Shown here: positions 20,227 through 31,922 of the stretch, in pieces
Layout of the letters: every line of letters begins with the position of its first letter
How positions within the stretch are numbered: position 1 is the stretch's first letter
Origin: Peronospora farinosa
Lineage: Eukaryota > Oomycota > Peronosporomycetes > Peronosporales > Peronosporaceae
Direction of reading: 5' to 3'
Assembly: GCA_947646735.1 (NCBI GenBank)
Contig: CANTFK010000991.1
Span: 310,001-374,000 of the forward strand
Length of the DNA stretch: 64,000 nt
Translations under genes and position numbers: made by a program
Notes under the pieces: model-generated
Told to the model about the DNA's origin: nothing
Database searches by the model: none
The model's input: the letters and a program-made list of their open reading frames with translations, nothing else

Positions 20227-23200
20227 CTAGTTTGCTACGATGTTCCTCTTCTTCTCATTCTGTATTGCTGTCTTGACGAAAAAGTCCCAGGTTTGATTGA
20301 AAGCAGCTTGATGAGTGTCTTTTATCCAGCTTTGCAGTTCCATTTTGAGAAAATGTTTATCCTTGGATGTACTCCATTTCGCAACAAGTGCTCGACGTGA
20401 TGCGACACCATTCCGCTGCAATTTAGCAACCAGCAGCTGAATCTTCTTGTCAAACTTCTTACGGATCAACGTGTGACTTGACTCCTTCAAAGCAGCCGAG
20501 AACGGGAGCAAACCAGTAATGACCTGGCCATCCAGCAAAAATTTGGCAAACCATCGATACTTACCAGCCAAACCATCCGAAGCCACTTCATCCGGATACA
20601 GAATTCGCATCGCTGGCAGAGACCACTGATGAATGCCATACTGAGCTTTCGCGTAACACTGAACCTCGTCCGATGCTGTGTCGTAGAACGGTGCAGGTTC
20701 CGCAAGCGGCGGTGTGTACTTGCACAACGGTGTGTTTTTGCCAATACTCGCAAGCCACTGCGGCTCAACAGCAGTCACCATCTTCATGTACGCACGAGTA
20801 GTACGCATGATATGCTGATACACGACAAACTCTGGCAGTTTGGTCGGGTTCGGCGTAAAGACAGACGAGTGAGGGTGGATGTACACAGGCTCCCTCACAT
20901 TACCAGTTGCAGCGACATACGCGCAGTTTCGCTCGATCTTTGTACCTTCCGTGATAGTGCCCGCTGGCACACGCTTTGCTACTTGGTCCAAGAACCCAGC
21001 GGCCACGATTTGCCGCAAAACACTCTGAGTCTCAAAGTCGGGAGGTGGCATCTTAGGCTTGAGCACGACAGCTGTAAAGCCTTCTTCCTCCGTGTAAAGC
21101 TTGTTCACAATTCGCGTCAGTTGCTGGCGCAGCTTCAACATATTTTGCATCGTCTTCTCATGAAGGTGATTATCCTGGCAAAACTGACTGCTGCCACCAG
21201 TATAAGCATAGGCACCAGCGGCACGCAGTAAGCTCAGTACATCACTTTCTTGGTCGACCCACTGCGCATGCTTCCGCATTTCCTCGGCCTCTTGCCACTC
21301 CTTCTCCATTTCTTCAAGCTCATTTTTCTTTCCATCGCCAACCTCTTCATCTTCTGCACCCTTCTCCTTTTCACGACGATCCAAAGCGTGAATGAACGGC
21401 GAATGGCCGGAAAGGCCGGCGACGATAGCAATTGTATACTCAACAACGTTCAGCTTCTGTGCAAGGAGCAGCATCTTTGCAAACCGTGCGGCGACCGGAA
21501 ACTTCACGAGAGCACGGCCTAACCCAGTGATAGACTCGTCGTCACGTGGAGAAACGGCACCCAAATTCACCAACGTTGCAAGTGCATTCTTCACAGCCTG
21601 GTGGTCTGGAGGTGTTGGGAATGGGAATTGCAGAACATTGTGAATGCCCATGGCTTTCATCTGAAGCACCAGATCGTCAATAGGTTGACACAGAATTTCT
21701 GGTGAAGAAAACTTTTGGAACTCTGTATCATACACTGCGGAAGAATACAAGCGGTAGCAGTGGCCTGGACCAGTACGACCGGCACGACCAGCCCGCTGGT
21801 CAGCGCTGGCCTTCGAAATCCACTGGACATCAAACGAAGAAATGCCGTTGGCAAGATCGAAGACACGTTCCTTTGTACGTCCAGCGTCTACGACATACTT
21901 AATACCAGGGATGGTCAACGATGTCTCCGCCACGTTAGTAGCAACAACAATCAGCCGGTGGTTCTCCGGCGGCATATCGAATACTTTCATTTGCTCATCA
22001 TTGGGGAGCAGAGAGTATAACGGAAGCACATGCATATAGGCCACTACCAGATCATCTTTCATGTCTTCATCTTCGTCATCTTCCTTGTCAGACGCTTCCT
22101 CTTCGTCTTTCAGCTCATACGCTGCATCTTCATCATCAACTTCATTGCCGTATACTTGAGCATCCTCCAAGTCGGCCTCTTCTTCGATGTCATCGTGCTC
22201 TCGGAGAAGATGGTCCTTGCTACTCACCGCTTGCCTTTGCCTTCGCTGTGCACGAAATGCTTGGCTAGACTTCAGCGCCGCAGCCTTTTTGTCTTTTGCA
22301 GCGACAGAGTACGAACGGCTGAGTTTGCGACATAATTGCAAGATCTCTCGCTGGCCTGTGAGGAACACAAGCACACCACCCTCAGGCAGCTTCTTATGGA
22401 TTTTAACTACCTTCTTGTAAGCCTCTTCCACGTAATTATCCAGCTCCGTGCGCTTGTTAAAATGTATCGTCACAGGGTATTGTCGTGCATCTACGCGAAG
22501 CACAGGTGGCGAAGTCGGGAACAAGCGATGGTTTTGTGTGAAGTCCTCCACGCGCAGGGTAGCAGACATAATAACAAGCTTAAGGGGCTTAATAGGCTTC
22601 CCAGCAATCTCCTTCTCCTCTTTCGACAGCAGTTTGTACTCTTCTTCCTCCTCCCGCGACATTTGAGCTCGCAGTGGAGCGATGCGGGACAACAGACCAA
22701 TCAGAATATCAGTATTTACGTTGCGCTCGTGAGCTTCATCCAGAAGAAGAATCGAGTACTGACGCAGCAAAAAGTCTTGTTGAATCTCTTTCAGCAAAAT
22801 GCCATCAGTCATGAACTTGATGCGCGTATGTTCACTCACGTGTTCAGCATCGTATCGGATTTGGTAGCCGACATGGCCCTTAGGCGCACCAAACGGCACG
22901 TTAAGCTCCTCAGCAACGCGCTTGGCGGTGGAGACGGCAGCGACACGACGTGGTTGCGTGACACCGACGCGTCCGCTATTTGTTGTGTGATCCGGGTGGC
23001 CATAACCAGCTTCGTACAAAAATTGTGGCACTTGCGTGGTTTTACCACTTCCCGTCTCACCACACAAAATAATCACATCATTTTCAGTGATAGCCTCCAT
23101 GATTTCCTGCTCGGAGCTGCACACTGGAAGTTGCATACGTGCCATTTGGATCTCGGGCTTTCGCGAGAGCGTGACAAGAGTAGTCTTGTACGACATCTTC

Positions 23201-24350
23201 GTCTTCTCACTCAGCTCACGCACTTCCTCGGCGGTCTTCATCACGATCGGCTTCGGTACATACACATCCGCTCCATCCATTGCTGGTTCTTCTTCTTTCT
23301 TGACAGCAGTCGCACCTTCACTCTTAGCAGCAGCCAGCTTCTTTTGCCGGCGCTTTTCCTCATTCTTCTTGCGTAGAGCTTCTAGTTTAGTCATAGCAGC
23401 ACTCTGTGAGCTAGCACACTTAGATTCTTCCTCAATATCTTCTTTTTCGATTGCTATCTGCTGAACAGCCACAACAGAAGCTGCTGTATCGATGTCCTTA
23501 GGTTCTTCAACTCCTTGTACCGGCAGCATCGGTACAGAGCGACTAACCACTGCTACTTTTTTTTGCGACGCTTTCTCTTACCGCCTTTTTCTTGAGTAAC
23601 ATCCTCAATCATCGCAGTCTTATCAGTCTTGACAACAGTCAATGTAGCAACAGTATCATCTGCCTGTTCCTCATGTTGCGTCACGTTTATCTTCTCGCTC
23701 TTCACCTCCACCAGCTCCTCGTCATCTTTCTCCTCCTCCTCCTCCTCTTCTTCCTCTTCCTCACTCCTGTTTGTCTTCTTCAATAGTTCATTCATTGCAT
23801 CCTCCGAGATTGCAATTCCTGCTTTTTGTCGATTCATTGATCGTTTCAGACGTTCTCGCAACGTCTCCTTGTGTCCCATTTGTGACGTGCTGTACATGAG
23901 TTTCATCTGATCTTGTGACAGTTGCTGCTTCTCCAACGACTTGTAAATGTCCGCACGTCTTGCCTCTTTTATTTTCTTGGCAGCAATTACCTCCATCTTC
24001 TTCCGTTTGCTCTTGCTCATCTGTTGAGCTTGTTGCAGCAGTTCCTCGGACATTAGTTCCGTCTTTTGCTTCTTTTCACGATGCCCCGGCAACACGAGCG
24101 CACCACCAGCATCTTCTCCACCCATTTTTTGCACTAATTCAGCTGAAAGAAGCCCTGAACACTCAGTAATAGCAGTAAAAACAGCATTTTCCGGCTTCAG
24201 AGATACACCATCTTGCTCCGTATTCGCATGACATTTCTGTGTCTCCTGCTGGACATTATCACTTCGTTCTTGCACGTCCAGCACCTTCTTGATCTGAGCT
24301 TTCTTCTTTACCTTGGCATGACCACTCTGTTTACGTTTCTTGGCCGCCAT
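20227..24350 (-). CDS. DHX37: DEAH-box RNA helicase DHX37/Dhr1, split by a frameshift
   Basis: This nucleolar helicase releases U3 snoRNA during 18S rRNA processing. Two frames belong together. Codons 24350-23553 hold the basic N-terminus with the ALVLPG motif typical of DHX37, and 23550-20227 hold the helicase (GETGSGKTTQ, DEAHERN, SATLR, QRAGRAGRTGPG), the acidic insertion between the RecA-like lobes, and the HA2/OB-fold region with YIHPHSSVF. The junction lies at an A8 run in the sense strand (T8 at 23557-23564). A ninth A would restore one frame, so a deletion, base-calling error or slippage is likely. The first true ATG is 24350. It is divergent from PES1, with 274 bp between starts. Confidence 0.88.
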
Positions 24351-24565
24351 CGTCACACAAACACGGTCAAGATCGCAACGTCTGTTCAATCGACAATGGC
24401 TGCACCACCACCAGCTCAGCGATGAAAGCGGTACACGGTACCACTATCGCTGCTTATATAATTCACCAATCAAAGAATGGATATGATTTAATTGTTATTA
24501 ACCAATCAAAACGATTCATTATTTGACTGGAGCGCTTTTCCAAAACGACTGGAGCTCATGAACTC

Positions 24566-24578
24566 AGTTCATTTCCAG
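24566..24578 (+). promoter_or_regulatory. Initiator-like element of PES1
   Basis: AGTTCATTTCCAG contains the YTCATTYY core, 48-60 bases before the PES1 ATG. The 12-bp unit TTCTACCTTTTG then follows twice (24584-24607) with a third partial copy, placing a pyrimidine-rich repeat in the presumed leader. Confidence 0.5.
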
Positions 24579-24624
24579 CGTCGTTCTACCTTTTGTTCTA
24601 CCTTTTGTTCTACCTGTAAAAAGC

Positions 24625-26694
24625 ATGCCCACCAAGCGCGTAAAAGGCAAGAAAAAGCTCAAGTCTATCAAGGCAAAACAGACCGATGGAATGGGTAGTA
24701 AGCGTCGATTGGCCAAGTTTGGTAAAGAACAGCGCAAGGGCATGCGAGGTGCAGCTGCCAACTACATTACACGCAGTCAAGCACTAAAACGACTGCAAGT
24801 TTCGTTGAAAGATTTTCGTCGTCTTTGTATTTTAAAGGGAATTTATCCACGTGAACCAAAGAAAAAGGTCTCTGGGAAAGATAAAACGTATTATTACATT
24901 AAAGACATCATGTTCTTGGCCCATGAACCAGTTCTCGACAAGTTTCGAGCATTTAAAACGTTTATGAAAAAAGTGACGAAAGCAATGGGTCGAAAAAACT
25001 ATGAAGATGCCAAGCGGAAACATGACAATCGACCTACTTATGAGCTGGATCATATTGTGAAAGAACGGTATCCACGCTTTATTGATGCTCTTGGAGATTT
25101 GGATGATGCCCTTTGTCTTGTTCATTTGTTTGCTCTTATGCCAACGGGGAATGGAATTCATGCAGAGGTTACGAGCATGTGTTTACGTCTTGTGCGTGAA
25201 TGGCAGAATTATATTGTCGTGACGAGAGGACTTACAAAGATCTTTGTAAGCATTAAGGGGATTTACTACCAGGCTAATGTACAAGGTCAAGTCATTACGT
25301 GGTTGGTGCCACATCAATTTACTCCTACAGTTGACAAACGAGTGGATGTAAGAGTTATGCTTACGTTCTTGGAGTTTTATGAAGTGCTACTGAAGTTTGT
25401 CAATGCTCAATTGTACATGCAAATTGGCGTAGCTTATCCTCCTAAAATCAATTTGCAGCTTGATTCAGCCGGTGCTCAACTTGCTGCGATTGAACTGGAG
25501 AGAGCAAAAAATGAGGAGACGAAAGATGTTGATGAGAAGGTGGATGATGATGGCGCTGACGCTTGTGAGGATATTTCCCAGCAGCAAAAGGAATCTGAAA
25601 AGCGGATCAAGACTCTTGGCGGTGCTATTGCAAAGTACGAGACTAACCCTGTGAAAGAGTACGATGAAGATGAAGACGAGACTACATACGGCGAGATGAG
25701 TGAGCCGCTTGAGGCTGCCTTTGCGTCGAACGAGCTGGCCGCGCAGATTTACAGCGAACAGCGTAAAGAGCGCAGTGAAAAGAGTCTGTTCAGTGGTCTG
25801 ACCTTCTTCTTGTCTCGAGAAGTTCCTTCGGCTTGTTTGGAACTGGTGCTGCGCTCGCACGGCGCCGCTTTGGGCTGGGACGGCGCTGGATCTCCCTTTG
25901 ATGAGAAAAACACGCGCATTACGCACCACGTAATGGATCGTCCTCACCAGGGTCACCGCTACTTCAATCGCGAGTATGTGCAGCCGCAGTGGGTGTTTGA
26001 CTCAGTGAACAATGGCATTTTGCTTCCTCTGGCTCGCTATGTGCCTGGTGCAGAGCTTCCACCTCACCTGTCCCCTTTCGTGGATGACGGACAGGAGGGC
26101 TACACCCCTGAGTACCGCAAGGAGCTGGAAAAGCTCAAATCGGCCAAGCAGGTGCTGCACGAGGTTGGTGCCGCTGGCGTCGAGGACTCTGAAGAGGAGG
26201 ATGCTGAGGAGCAGGAAGAGGTTTACGCTGCTGACCTCAAGGCTGAGGCGGATGGCAAGACTGTTGAAAAGGAAGGCAACGACAGCGAGGAGGAGGAGGA
26301 GGAGGAGGAGGAGAATGAAGAAGAGGAGAGTGACAAGGAAGAGAAGGTTGAGGTGAACAACGACGACGAGAAGGTGAAAAAAGAGGAAGAGAAGTCTTCT
26401 CTCAAGCGCAAGTCGGACGTGGCAACCATAAACAAGAAGACGAAGCGTGTCAAGAAGGAGGAGGAGGCCGCAGAGCTCAAGGAGCTAGCCAAGACCATGA
26501 TGTCGAAGAAGGCCAAGCGTTTGTACGACCGTATGCAGTATGGTCTGGGCAAGAAGGCTGACAAAATTCAGAAGCTCGAGGACAAGCGTGTCAAGCTGGA
26601 GGCTGAGAAAGAGAAGAGCAAGGAAGTTGAGACCTTGGCCAAGGAGGTCTCCAAAAAGCGCAAGCGGAAGACCAAGGGCAAGAGCGCTAATTAG
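24625..26694 (+). CDS. PES1: Pescadillo homologue, ribosome biogenesis factor
   Basis: This intronless protein has 689 residues. The N-terminal Pescadillo domain is unmistakable (lysine-rich start, NYITRSQALKRLQVSLKDFRRLCILKGIYPREP, and the HIVKERYPRFIDALGDLDD stretch). A BRCT domain spans about residues 385-480 (LFSGLTFFLSREVP ... WVFDSVNNGILLPLARY). An acidic tract (about 505-575) and a lysine-rich coiled-coil tail with probable nuclear signals follow. With BOP1 and WDR12 the family matures 27S pre-rRNA for the 60S subunit in the nucleolus. It is head-to-head with DHX37, a small-subunit factor, so the pair may share regulation. Confidence 0.95.
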   Translation: MPTKRVKGKKKLKSIKAKQTDGMGSKRRLAKFGKEQRKGMRGAAANYITRSQALKRLQVSLKDFRRLCILKGIYPREPKKKVSGKDKTYYYIKDIMFLAHEPVLDKFRAFKTFMKKVTKAMGRKNYEDAKRKHDNRPTYELDHIVKERYPRFIDALGDLDDALCLVHLFALMPTGNGIHAEVTSMCLRLVREWQNYIVVTRGLTKIFVSIKGIYYQANVQGQVITWLVPHQFTPTVDKRVDVRVMLTFLEFYEVLLKFVNAQLYMQIGVAYPPKINLQLDSAGAQLAAIELERAKNEETKDVDEKVDDDGADACEDISQQQKESEKRIKTLGGAIAKYETNPVKEYDEDEDETTYGEMSEPLEAAFASNELAAQIYSEQRKERSEKSLFSGLTFFLSREVPSACLELVLRSHGAALGWDGAGSPFDEKNTRITHHVMDRPHQGHRYFNREYVQPQWVFDSVNNGILLPLARYVPGAELPPHLSPFVDDGQEGYTPEYRKELEKLKSAKQVLHEVGAAGVEDSEEEDAEEQEEVYAADLKAEADGKTVEKEGNDSEEEEEEEEENEEEESDKEEKVEVNNDDEKVKKEEEKSSLKRKSDVATINKKTKRVKKEEEAAELKELAKTMMSKKAKRLYDRMQYGLGKKADKIQKLEDKRVKLEAEKEKSKEVETLAKEVSKKRKRKTKGKSAN

Positions 26695-27156
26695 ACTTCA
26701 ATACAATGTTTCTTCCCATTATTTGGCTCTCTGACGTAACGACCAGGTGGCAATCAAACAGTTATGAGCGGTTCGTAGAGATTCCTCACACACGCCCTTG
26801 AGTACACTAGACATAGCTCCAACATACATAGTAAGCACCCGCATAAACAAGAAAATGATACCATGAATGCGCTGCCACATTTCAAGAGGAAAGATATTAT
26901 CTTGCTACTTTCCAAAGAAACGAGCTATTAGCTTCCCTCCATCGCCTATGTTCCAGACAAAGCAGCTGCGACAGCAGCCGCAAGGAAAAGAAGGACAAGA
27001 ACCACTGCCACGACAATTCTCGCTTGCTCCACCAATTCCTTTCTCTCGAAAAGCTACAAGAGAGGAAGCATCCATGTCTGCCACCCACCATTTGATCAAC
27101 CCACAGCTACAGCCAGACTGGGACAATACGCGGCGAGGATGGCCATTGTGACAGAC
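26695..27156. other. Convergent 3' intergenic stretch
   Basis: This stretch lies between the 3' ends of PES1 and PA2G4. No coding evidence or repeat was recognised. Confidence 0.6.
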
Positions 27157-28356
27157 TTAGGTGGTGACTTTTTTCTTCTTCTTCTTGTTCTTCTTCTTCA
27201 ACGAGGTAGCAAGAATCTTGGCCGTCTCCTCATCGACAGTCTTGTCCGAGTGAACACGGTCACTTGGGAATGCAAGACCCGTAATCTTGGTCGTGCCACT
27301 GGGAAGCAGCAACACTGTCACCTTAAAGTGAGCCACCTTGTCACCAGGACGAGCCTCCAAGATCGGATAGGCTTGCAGCAAATCATGCTTGACACACTCG
27401 ACCACACCCATACGAGCCTGACTTTCATCCTCAAAAGCTCGAATCGTGAATGGCAAGGTCGGAAATTTCTTGTTAATCTCCTTAAAGACATAACGGGACG
27501 CCTTCATCTTAAGACGATACTGTTTGTCCACTTGACGTTTAAACACCGTTGTCCGACGTTCACTTGTCACAGGTTTGTCACTTCCCGTAGTGTAGCACAC
27601 ATCAATTGTGTACACTTCATGAGGTTCAAACGTAACTTTTGGTGTCCGATTCTCAACGTCCATTTTTTGAGCAATCATCTTATTGCCATCAATAACAAAC
27701 CGTTTCAATTGATGCATGAGCGTTCCCTGAAGACTCTTGACCCCATACGATTCTCCCAATCGTGTCAACGCTTCCGTCACTTGCAAATTTGTATTACCAG
27801 GTTTAATCAGTCTCGTACAAAGTTCGACTGCATCATGAGCACATTTCAGTACATTCGCTTCGTCGCCTTCAAGGTCCGGAAAATCCGCGTCAGCAGCTGT
27901 GCCTTCGATTGGGACAATTGTCGTGTGGGCCACAACCGCCACGTACCCATCAATATGACAGCCAAGATCAATTTTCACCCAATCACCGGCCTTTAACGTC
28001 ATACTTTCATTCACTAGAGGGGAATAATGACAAATGATTTCATTGGTCGAAATAGACGTTGGAAACGCCACCCCTTTGTCAATTTTCTTGTTTTTAAAGA
28101 TTGTACCACATCGTTGCGTTACAATCAAGTCACCAAATTGACACAATTCCACGACATTTTTCCCCGCTGCCACTTGAGATAACACCCCTTCTAAAGCCGA
28201 TTGTACAATCTCAGCAGCGAGACGATATTTCGTCACCACATTGGAATTACTACAATCTTCAATCTCTTGTAATGGTGTCGTCACAACGTCGTCTTGTTCT
28301 TCTTCTTCTTCTTCTTCCATGTCACTTAAACTACGTTCATTTATAAAAGACGGCAT
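27157..28356 (-). CDS. PA2G4: Proliferation-associated protein PA2G4/EBP1
   Basis: The 399 intronless residues form the methionine-aminopeptidase (pita-bread) fold that has lost enzyme function in this family. Conserved stretches are the CQFGDLIVTQRC region, KGVAFPTSISTNEIICHYSP, LKAGDWVKIDLGCHIDGYVA, and HEVYTIDVCYTTG. The C-terminus is a lysine tract (KKKNKKKKKK), as in EBP1, where it binds RNA and nucleolar partners. Family roles are ribosome biogenesis, binding near the ribosomal exit tunnel and growth control. An acidic stretch, EEEEEEQDD, follows the N-terminus. It is head-to-head with the PWWP gene, 206 bp apart. Confidence 0.94.
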   Translation of the reverse strand: MPSFINERSLSDMEEEEEEEQDDVVTTPLQEIEDCSNSNVVTKYRLAAEIVQSALEGVLSQVAAGKNVVELCQFGDLIVTQRCGTIFKNKKIDKGVAFPTSISTNEIICHYSPLVNESMTLKAGDWVKIDLGCHIDGYVAVVAHTTIVPIEGTAADADFPDLEGDEANVLKCAHDAVELCTRLIKPGNTNLQVTEALTRLGESYGVKSLQGTLMHQLKRFVIDGNKMIAQKMDVENRTPKVTFEPHEVYTIDVCYTTGSDKPVTSERRTTVFKRQVDKQYRLKMKASRYVFKEINKKFPTLPFTIRAFEDESQARMGVVECVKHDLLQAYPILEARPGDKVAHFKVTVLLLPSGTTKITGLAFPSDRVHSDKTVDEETAKILATSLKKKNKKKKKKVTT

Positions 28357-28403
28357 TGTTCGACTACTTTTTCACTTGAAAACTGTAAGAAGCTATTGAC
28401 TCG

Positions 28404-28439
28404 AAGAGAGAGGGGGGAGAGAGAGAGAGAGAGAGAGAG
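28404..28439. repeat. GA microsatellite between divergent genes
   Basis: The GA-rich tract has a pure (GA)n run at about 28417-28439 within the 206-bp region shared by PA2G4 and the PWWP gene. Confidence 0.85.
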
Positions 28440-28562
28440 CGGTTGTGAACCAGTCAGTGTTTGAGATCTGTGATAGGGTAGAGTTACTTCAGTACCCCTA
28501 GTCGCTTACTTTTAGTCTTTTGAGCTTGTATAAAAATAGGAAAAACAAGATTTTGGACACGC

Positions 28563-30833
28563 ATGACGGAGAAAATTGTACCCAATTCGGTTGGCTGGTA
28601 CATTCTCGAAGGCCATCCCTGGTGGCCCGTTTACATTTGTGACGTCACCAAGCTACGTCCTGAATTGCATTTACTTGGTAACGGTCATCGAAAAATCCTT
28701 AAAAAAGCACGTGATTTTCCAGCCCATTACATTGTCGTTTATTATTTTGGGTCCCATGATTTGTACGTCCAAAATAGTGACAATTTGTCAAAAAAGCATC
28801 GTCCAAATTGTCCAAAAGCATCGTCCAAATTGTCCAAAATAGCATCAAACGGTTAAAATCGCACTACTTACTCCTCATTTCCATGTTGTTTTTTATTTTT
28901 GACAGTTCTCTTGTTGGTCTCAAGAAAGGCGTGTTACGACCATGGGAGTGTGCAGAAAAGAATCAGTTTCTAAAAGGACATCCCAAGCATTTGGTCAAGA
29001 AAAAAGGCGTGATTGAAGAGCTCCTGGACGCTGTACACGAGGCGGAAGAGTATTTATCTCAGCCAGAGGATGTTCGTTTACCTCAATATATGGTCCCATC
29101 GGATTTGGACCCGACATTGGAACCACCACCGGAGCTTGTGCCATTGGAAATGGACGAAGAAGGAGAAATGATGGACGTGGACGATGCAGAAGAAGGAGGA
29201 GAGGAGAAGGAAGAAGAGGAGGAATTTGAAATGGAAAAGAAGAAGAAAATGAAGAAAATGAAGAAAATGGACGAGAAAAAACGGAAACGAAGTGGCGAGC
29301 TTACGAGTGCATCAGCTGCAAAAGTTTCTAAACTGTCACATGAAAGTCAAGTCAAAAGTGAACATGGGACGGAGAAGAAAAAGGAAAGTAGTGAGAAGAA
29401 ACCACCTCCAGCTGAGATGACGACAGAAGCACTGAGCATTTTGTTGGAAAAAGAAATCCGCTGGATTCTTGTGAATTGTATCTTTGAGGAAATGACAACA
29501 AAGACAGTGAGAAAGTTGCTTGAAGATCGTCTGAAGATGGATTTACGTCATCATAAAGCTTCGATCAAAGAAGGTGTCGCACGGGTGATCATATCCATGG
29601 AAGAAGAGGATGCAGGCGACTCTTCGTCGACAATTCCGGAAGAATTTACTGCTGCATCGATAGAGGATGTAGTGCCGTCTGATGTCAAGGTCGAGAACGA
29701 GACTGCTGTGCTTGTCACGCCTGAAGCCGTGGTGGAAAAAGTGGACGTTGCAGCTAAGGAAGAAGCTGCCCGTATTGAAAACTTCGAAAGCACCAAGAAG
29801 GAACTAGAAGCAGCATCAAAAAACCTGTCGTTGGCTTTAGAATTAGAATCGAAGATCATTGACGTTTTAAATTCGCTGAAGAGTTTGGACAATGTCGACG
29901 AAAACGTGCTGGCTGCGTCAACTCTCCAGCCTCGACTTGTGAAACTAAGAGCCCACCCGTCATCAAAGATCTGCGAGCTTGTGGGTTATTTGGTGAAGAA
30001 GTGGGACGTCGAGGAGTTAGTTCCAGCACCCAAACCGATCACGAAGAAAGAGATTCTGGATCTTAAGGCGAAGTTGGAGAACTCGGAAACAATTCATGAC
30101 GAGTTATTGATGACCTTAAACCAGCTGGGCGAGGTGCGTTTGCTGTGTGATAGGCTCGTGTAGTTTGTTACGACAATTTTTTGAACTCGCTTTTTTGTAG
30201 ATGGCCGTGACCATAGATCATTTAAAGAAAACGAGAATTGCACGCGCAGTGTCCAAGTTACGCCAGCACGGGTGTGTGTCATTACCATTTAAAATCGTGC
30301 TGGTTGTGGGTTTCTGATGGAAGGTGGTACTTCTTGACTTGTAGCAATGACAAAGTTTCTGCCAAGGCACACGAGCTTCGGCAAAAATGGATCAAACAGT
30401 TAAATGAACAGCCCGCAGACAGTGGTTGGTTCTATCTCATGATGGCTGATGGTTTCTTAGCCACTAACTGTTTTGCTTTTCGATTTACAGATTCGGGCTC
30501 AAATCCACTCAAGACTCTCAAAACTCTGAACCGCATCTTGGAACAGCAGAGTGATGGCACAGACGAGCAGAAGCTTCAAAGTAAGCAGTTGGCTGCGCTT
30601 GAACAGCTTCATAGCATGTCGCTAGATACAAAGGACATTATCGATTCCAAGGTTGGCATTCCTGTGTCCAAGCTACGCAAGTCGAGGTATTTATCTACAG
30701 TCTTCATGTGCATTTTTCTTATGCTTAAGCTAATTTGTGATTCTACTTGGTCTGTCTGTTTGACAGCAACGAAAAGGTAGCAAAATTAGCAAAGAAGCTT
30801 CGAAAGAAGTGGCAAGCTGAAGCCAAGGCTTAG
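28563..30833 (+). CDS. PWWP-domain chromatin protein with TFIIS-N-like (LEDGF/HRP2-type) region
   Basis: Exons 28563-28762, 28906-30133, 30201-30271, 30345-30686 and 30767-30833 join in frame to about 613 codons. The N-terminal PWWP domain is GWYILEGHPWWPVYI, with YYFGSHDF completed across intron 1 and VLRPW after it. A charged middle (K/E-rich, nuclear-signal-like) follows. In the C-terminal half are two helical stretches ending in L-R-x-K-W motifs (AHELRQKW and KKLRKKW), as in TFIIS N-terminal domains. PWWP domains read H3K36 methylation, so a role in transcription elongation is inferred. A further 69-nt in-frame intron may lie at about 30421-30490 (CTAAC branch-like site, TTTACAG acceptor, weak GTGGTT donor). 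Confidence 0.82.
28792..28835. repeat. 22-bp direct repeat inside intron 1 of the PWWP gene
   Basis: AAAAGCATCGTCCAAATTGT plus CC occurs at 28792-28813 and 28814-28835, with a partial third unit. It lies wholly within the intron 28763-28905. Confidence 0.85.
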
Positions 30834-31922
30834 ACGATGTGATCCATTCTTGTCATTTCCGACGAACCGCCGTCATCATGTTCGAGACGAGTTTCAGGCA
30901 AAAAACTACATGATCGTAGCAATGGTGCTTCCATTAGAGTGACGTTTCTGGGGCACCTTTGGTGTGTGATGTCACTCTAAAGCTCCTTTGCGTAAGCGTG
31001 ATTGTTGTGCAAGTTTGGCTACATGTTCTGCGATGCATATTACGACACCCTCTCGATACCGTTGCAGCTTTCAACAAGCAATACTTTTTGGTTATTGGAG
31101 CTATTTCGTCTCTCGTGGCAACTACACTGGGTTTATGTGGTGCTCGATTCTTCATTGGTCTTGTCGGTTGTTTCTTCATTGCTACAAATTGGCTGGCGTA
31201 ACCTCGGTGCAGCGCTGCTACAGTGATCACCACACCCTAGGATCTCAACCTTGTGAGCTTTAGCGATCAACATAAGACGACAAGTGGCTCTCTTTTATTG
31301 AGCTCTCTTGATGCTTGTCACCAGGTGAAGCGCTTTCGGTTGTCTTTAGAAACAATGCAAGGATCTGTGCAAGACCACATTGTTTTCTACGTACAAGCTT
31401 GCACTGCCATCACATAGAACATCGTCCCCTCATGCATTCCTCTGGTCTTCACCAAGATCACATCAGGTTTTACTCTGGCAAGTGAGAACCTCAATGGATT
31501 CGAATCTGCTTCTCTCGATGGTGGACATGGACGGAGATTTACGTGCACAAACAACTACGGCTATCATCAACTAGTGAATGACCGCACAGTAGTAAGAAAA
31601 CGACTGCAAGGTCAACCCGGCCAGCATTCCGTCGCTTTGATTCGACTGCTTATCACAAGAGAAGTTACGTGACAGAGTCTGCTGACTCAGTCAGCAATTG
31701 ACAATCGACTTGGTGTATTGCTGCCATTAGGCAGGAGAACTTTCAGCAACGATACAAGTGGCGACATAGAAGTACAAGTGCTCATTGTTTTTGCTTATGA
31801 CTATGCGCGAGCAATTTGGCTTGAGGGAATGGCAAGAACTTGCAATGAAGAGAAGGCACACATGCCACAACGCAATAACGACCTTGAGTTTGAAGAATGC
31901 CGGAAAAAGGCGGAGAGTGTAT
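30834..31922. other. Convergent intergenic stretch, no supported gene
   Basis: One hydrophobic open stretch (30959-31201, plus strand) has no ATG at its start and no recognised family. Nothing else was seen. Confidence 0.55.

Noticed and set aside
22336..23376. 346-codon plus-strand open frame over DHX37
   Set aside because: It is antisense to a conserved helicase and its translation has no domain.
30959..31201. Hydrophobic 80-codon open stretch that could be a small membrane protein
   Set aside because: It has no ATG at the start and no recognised family.
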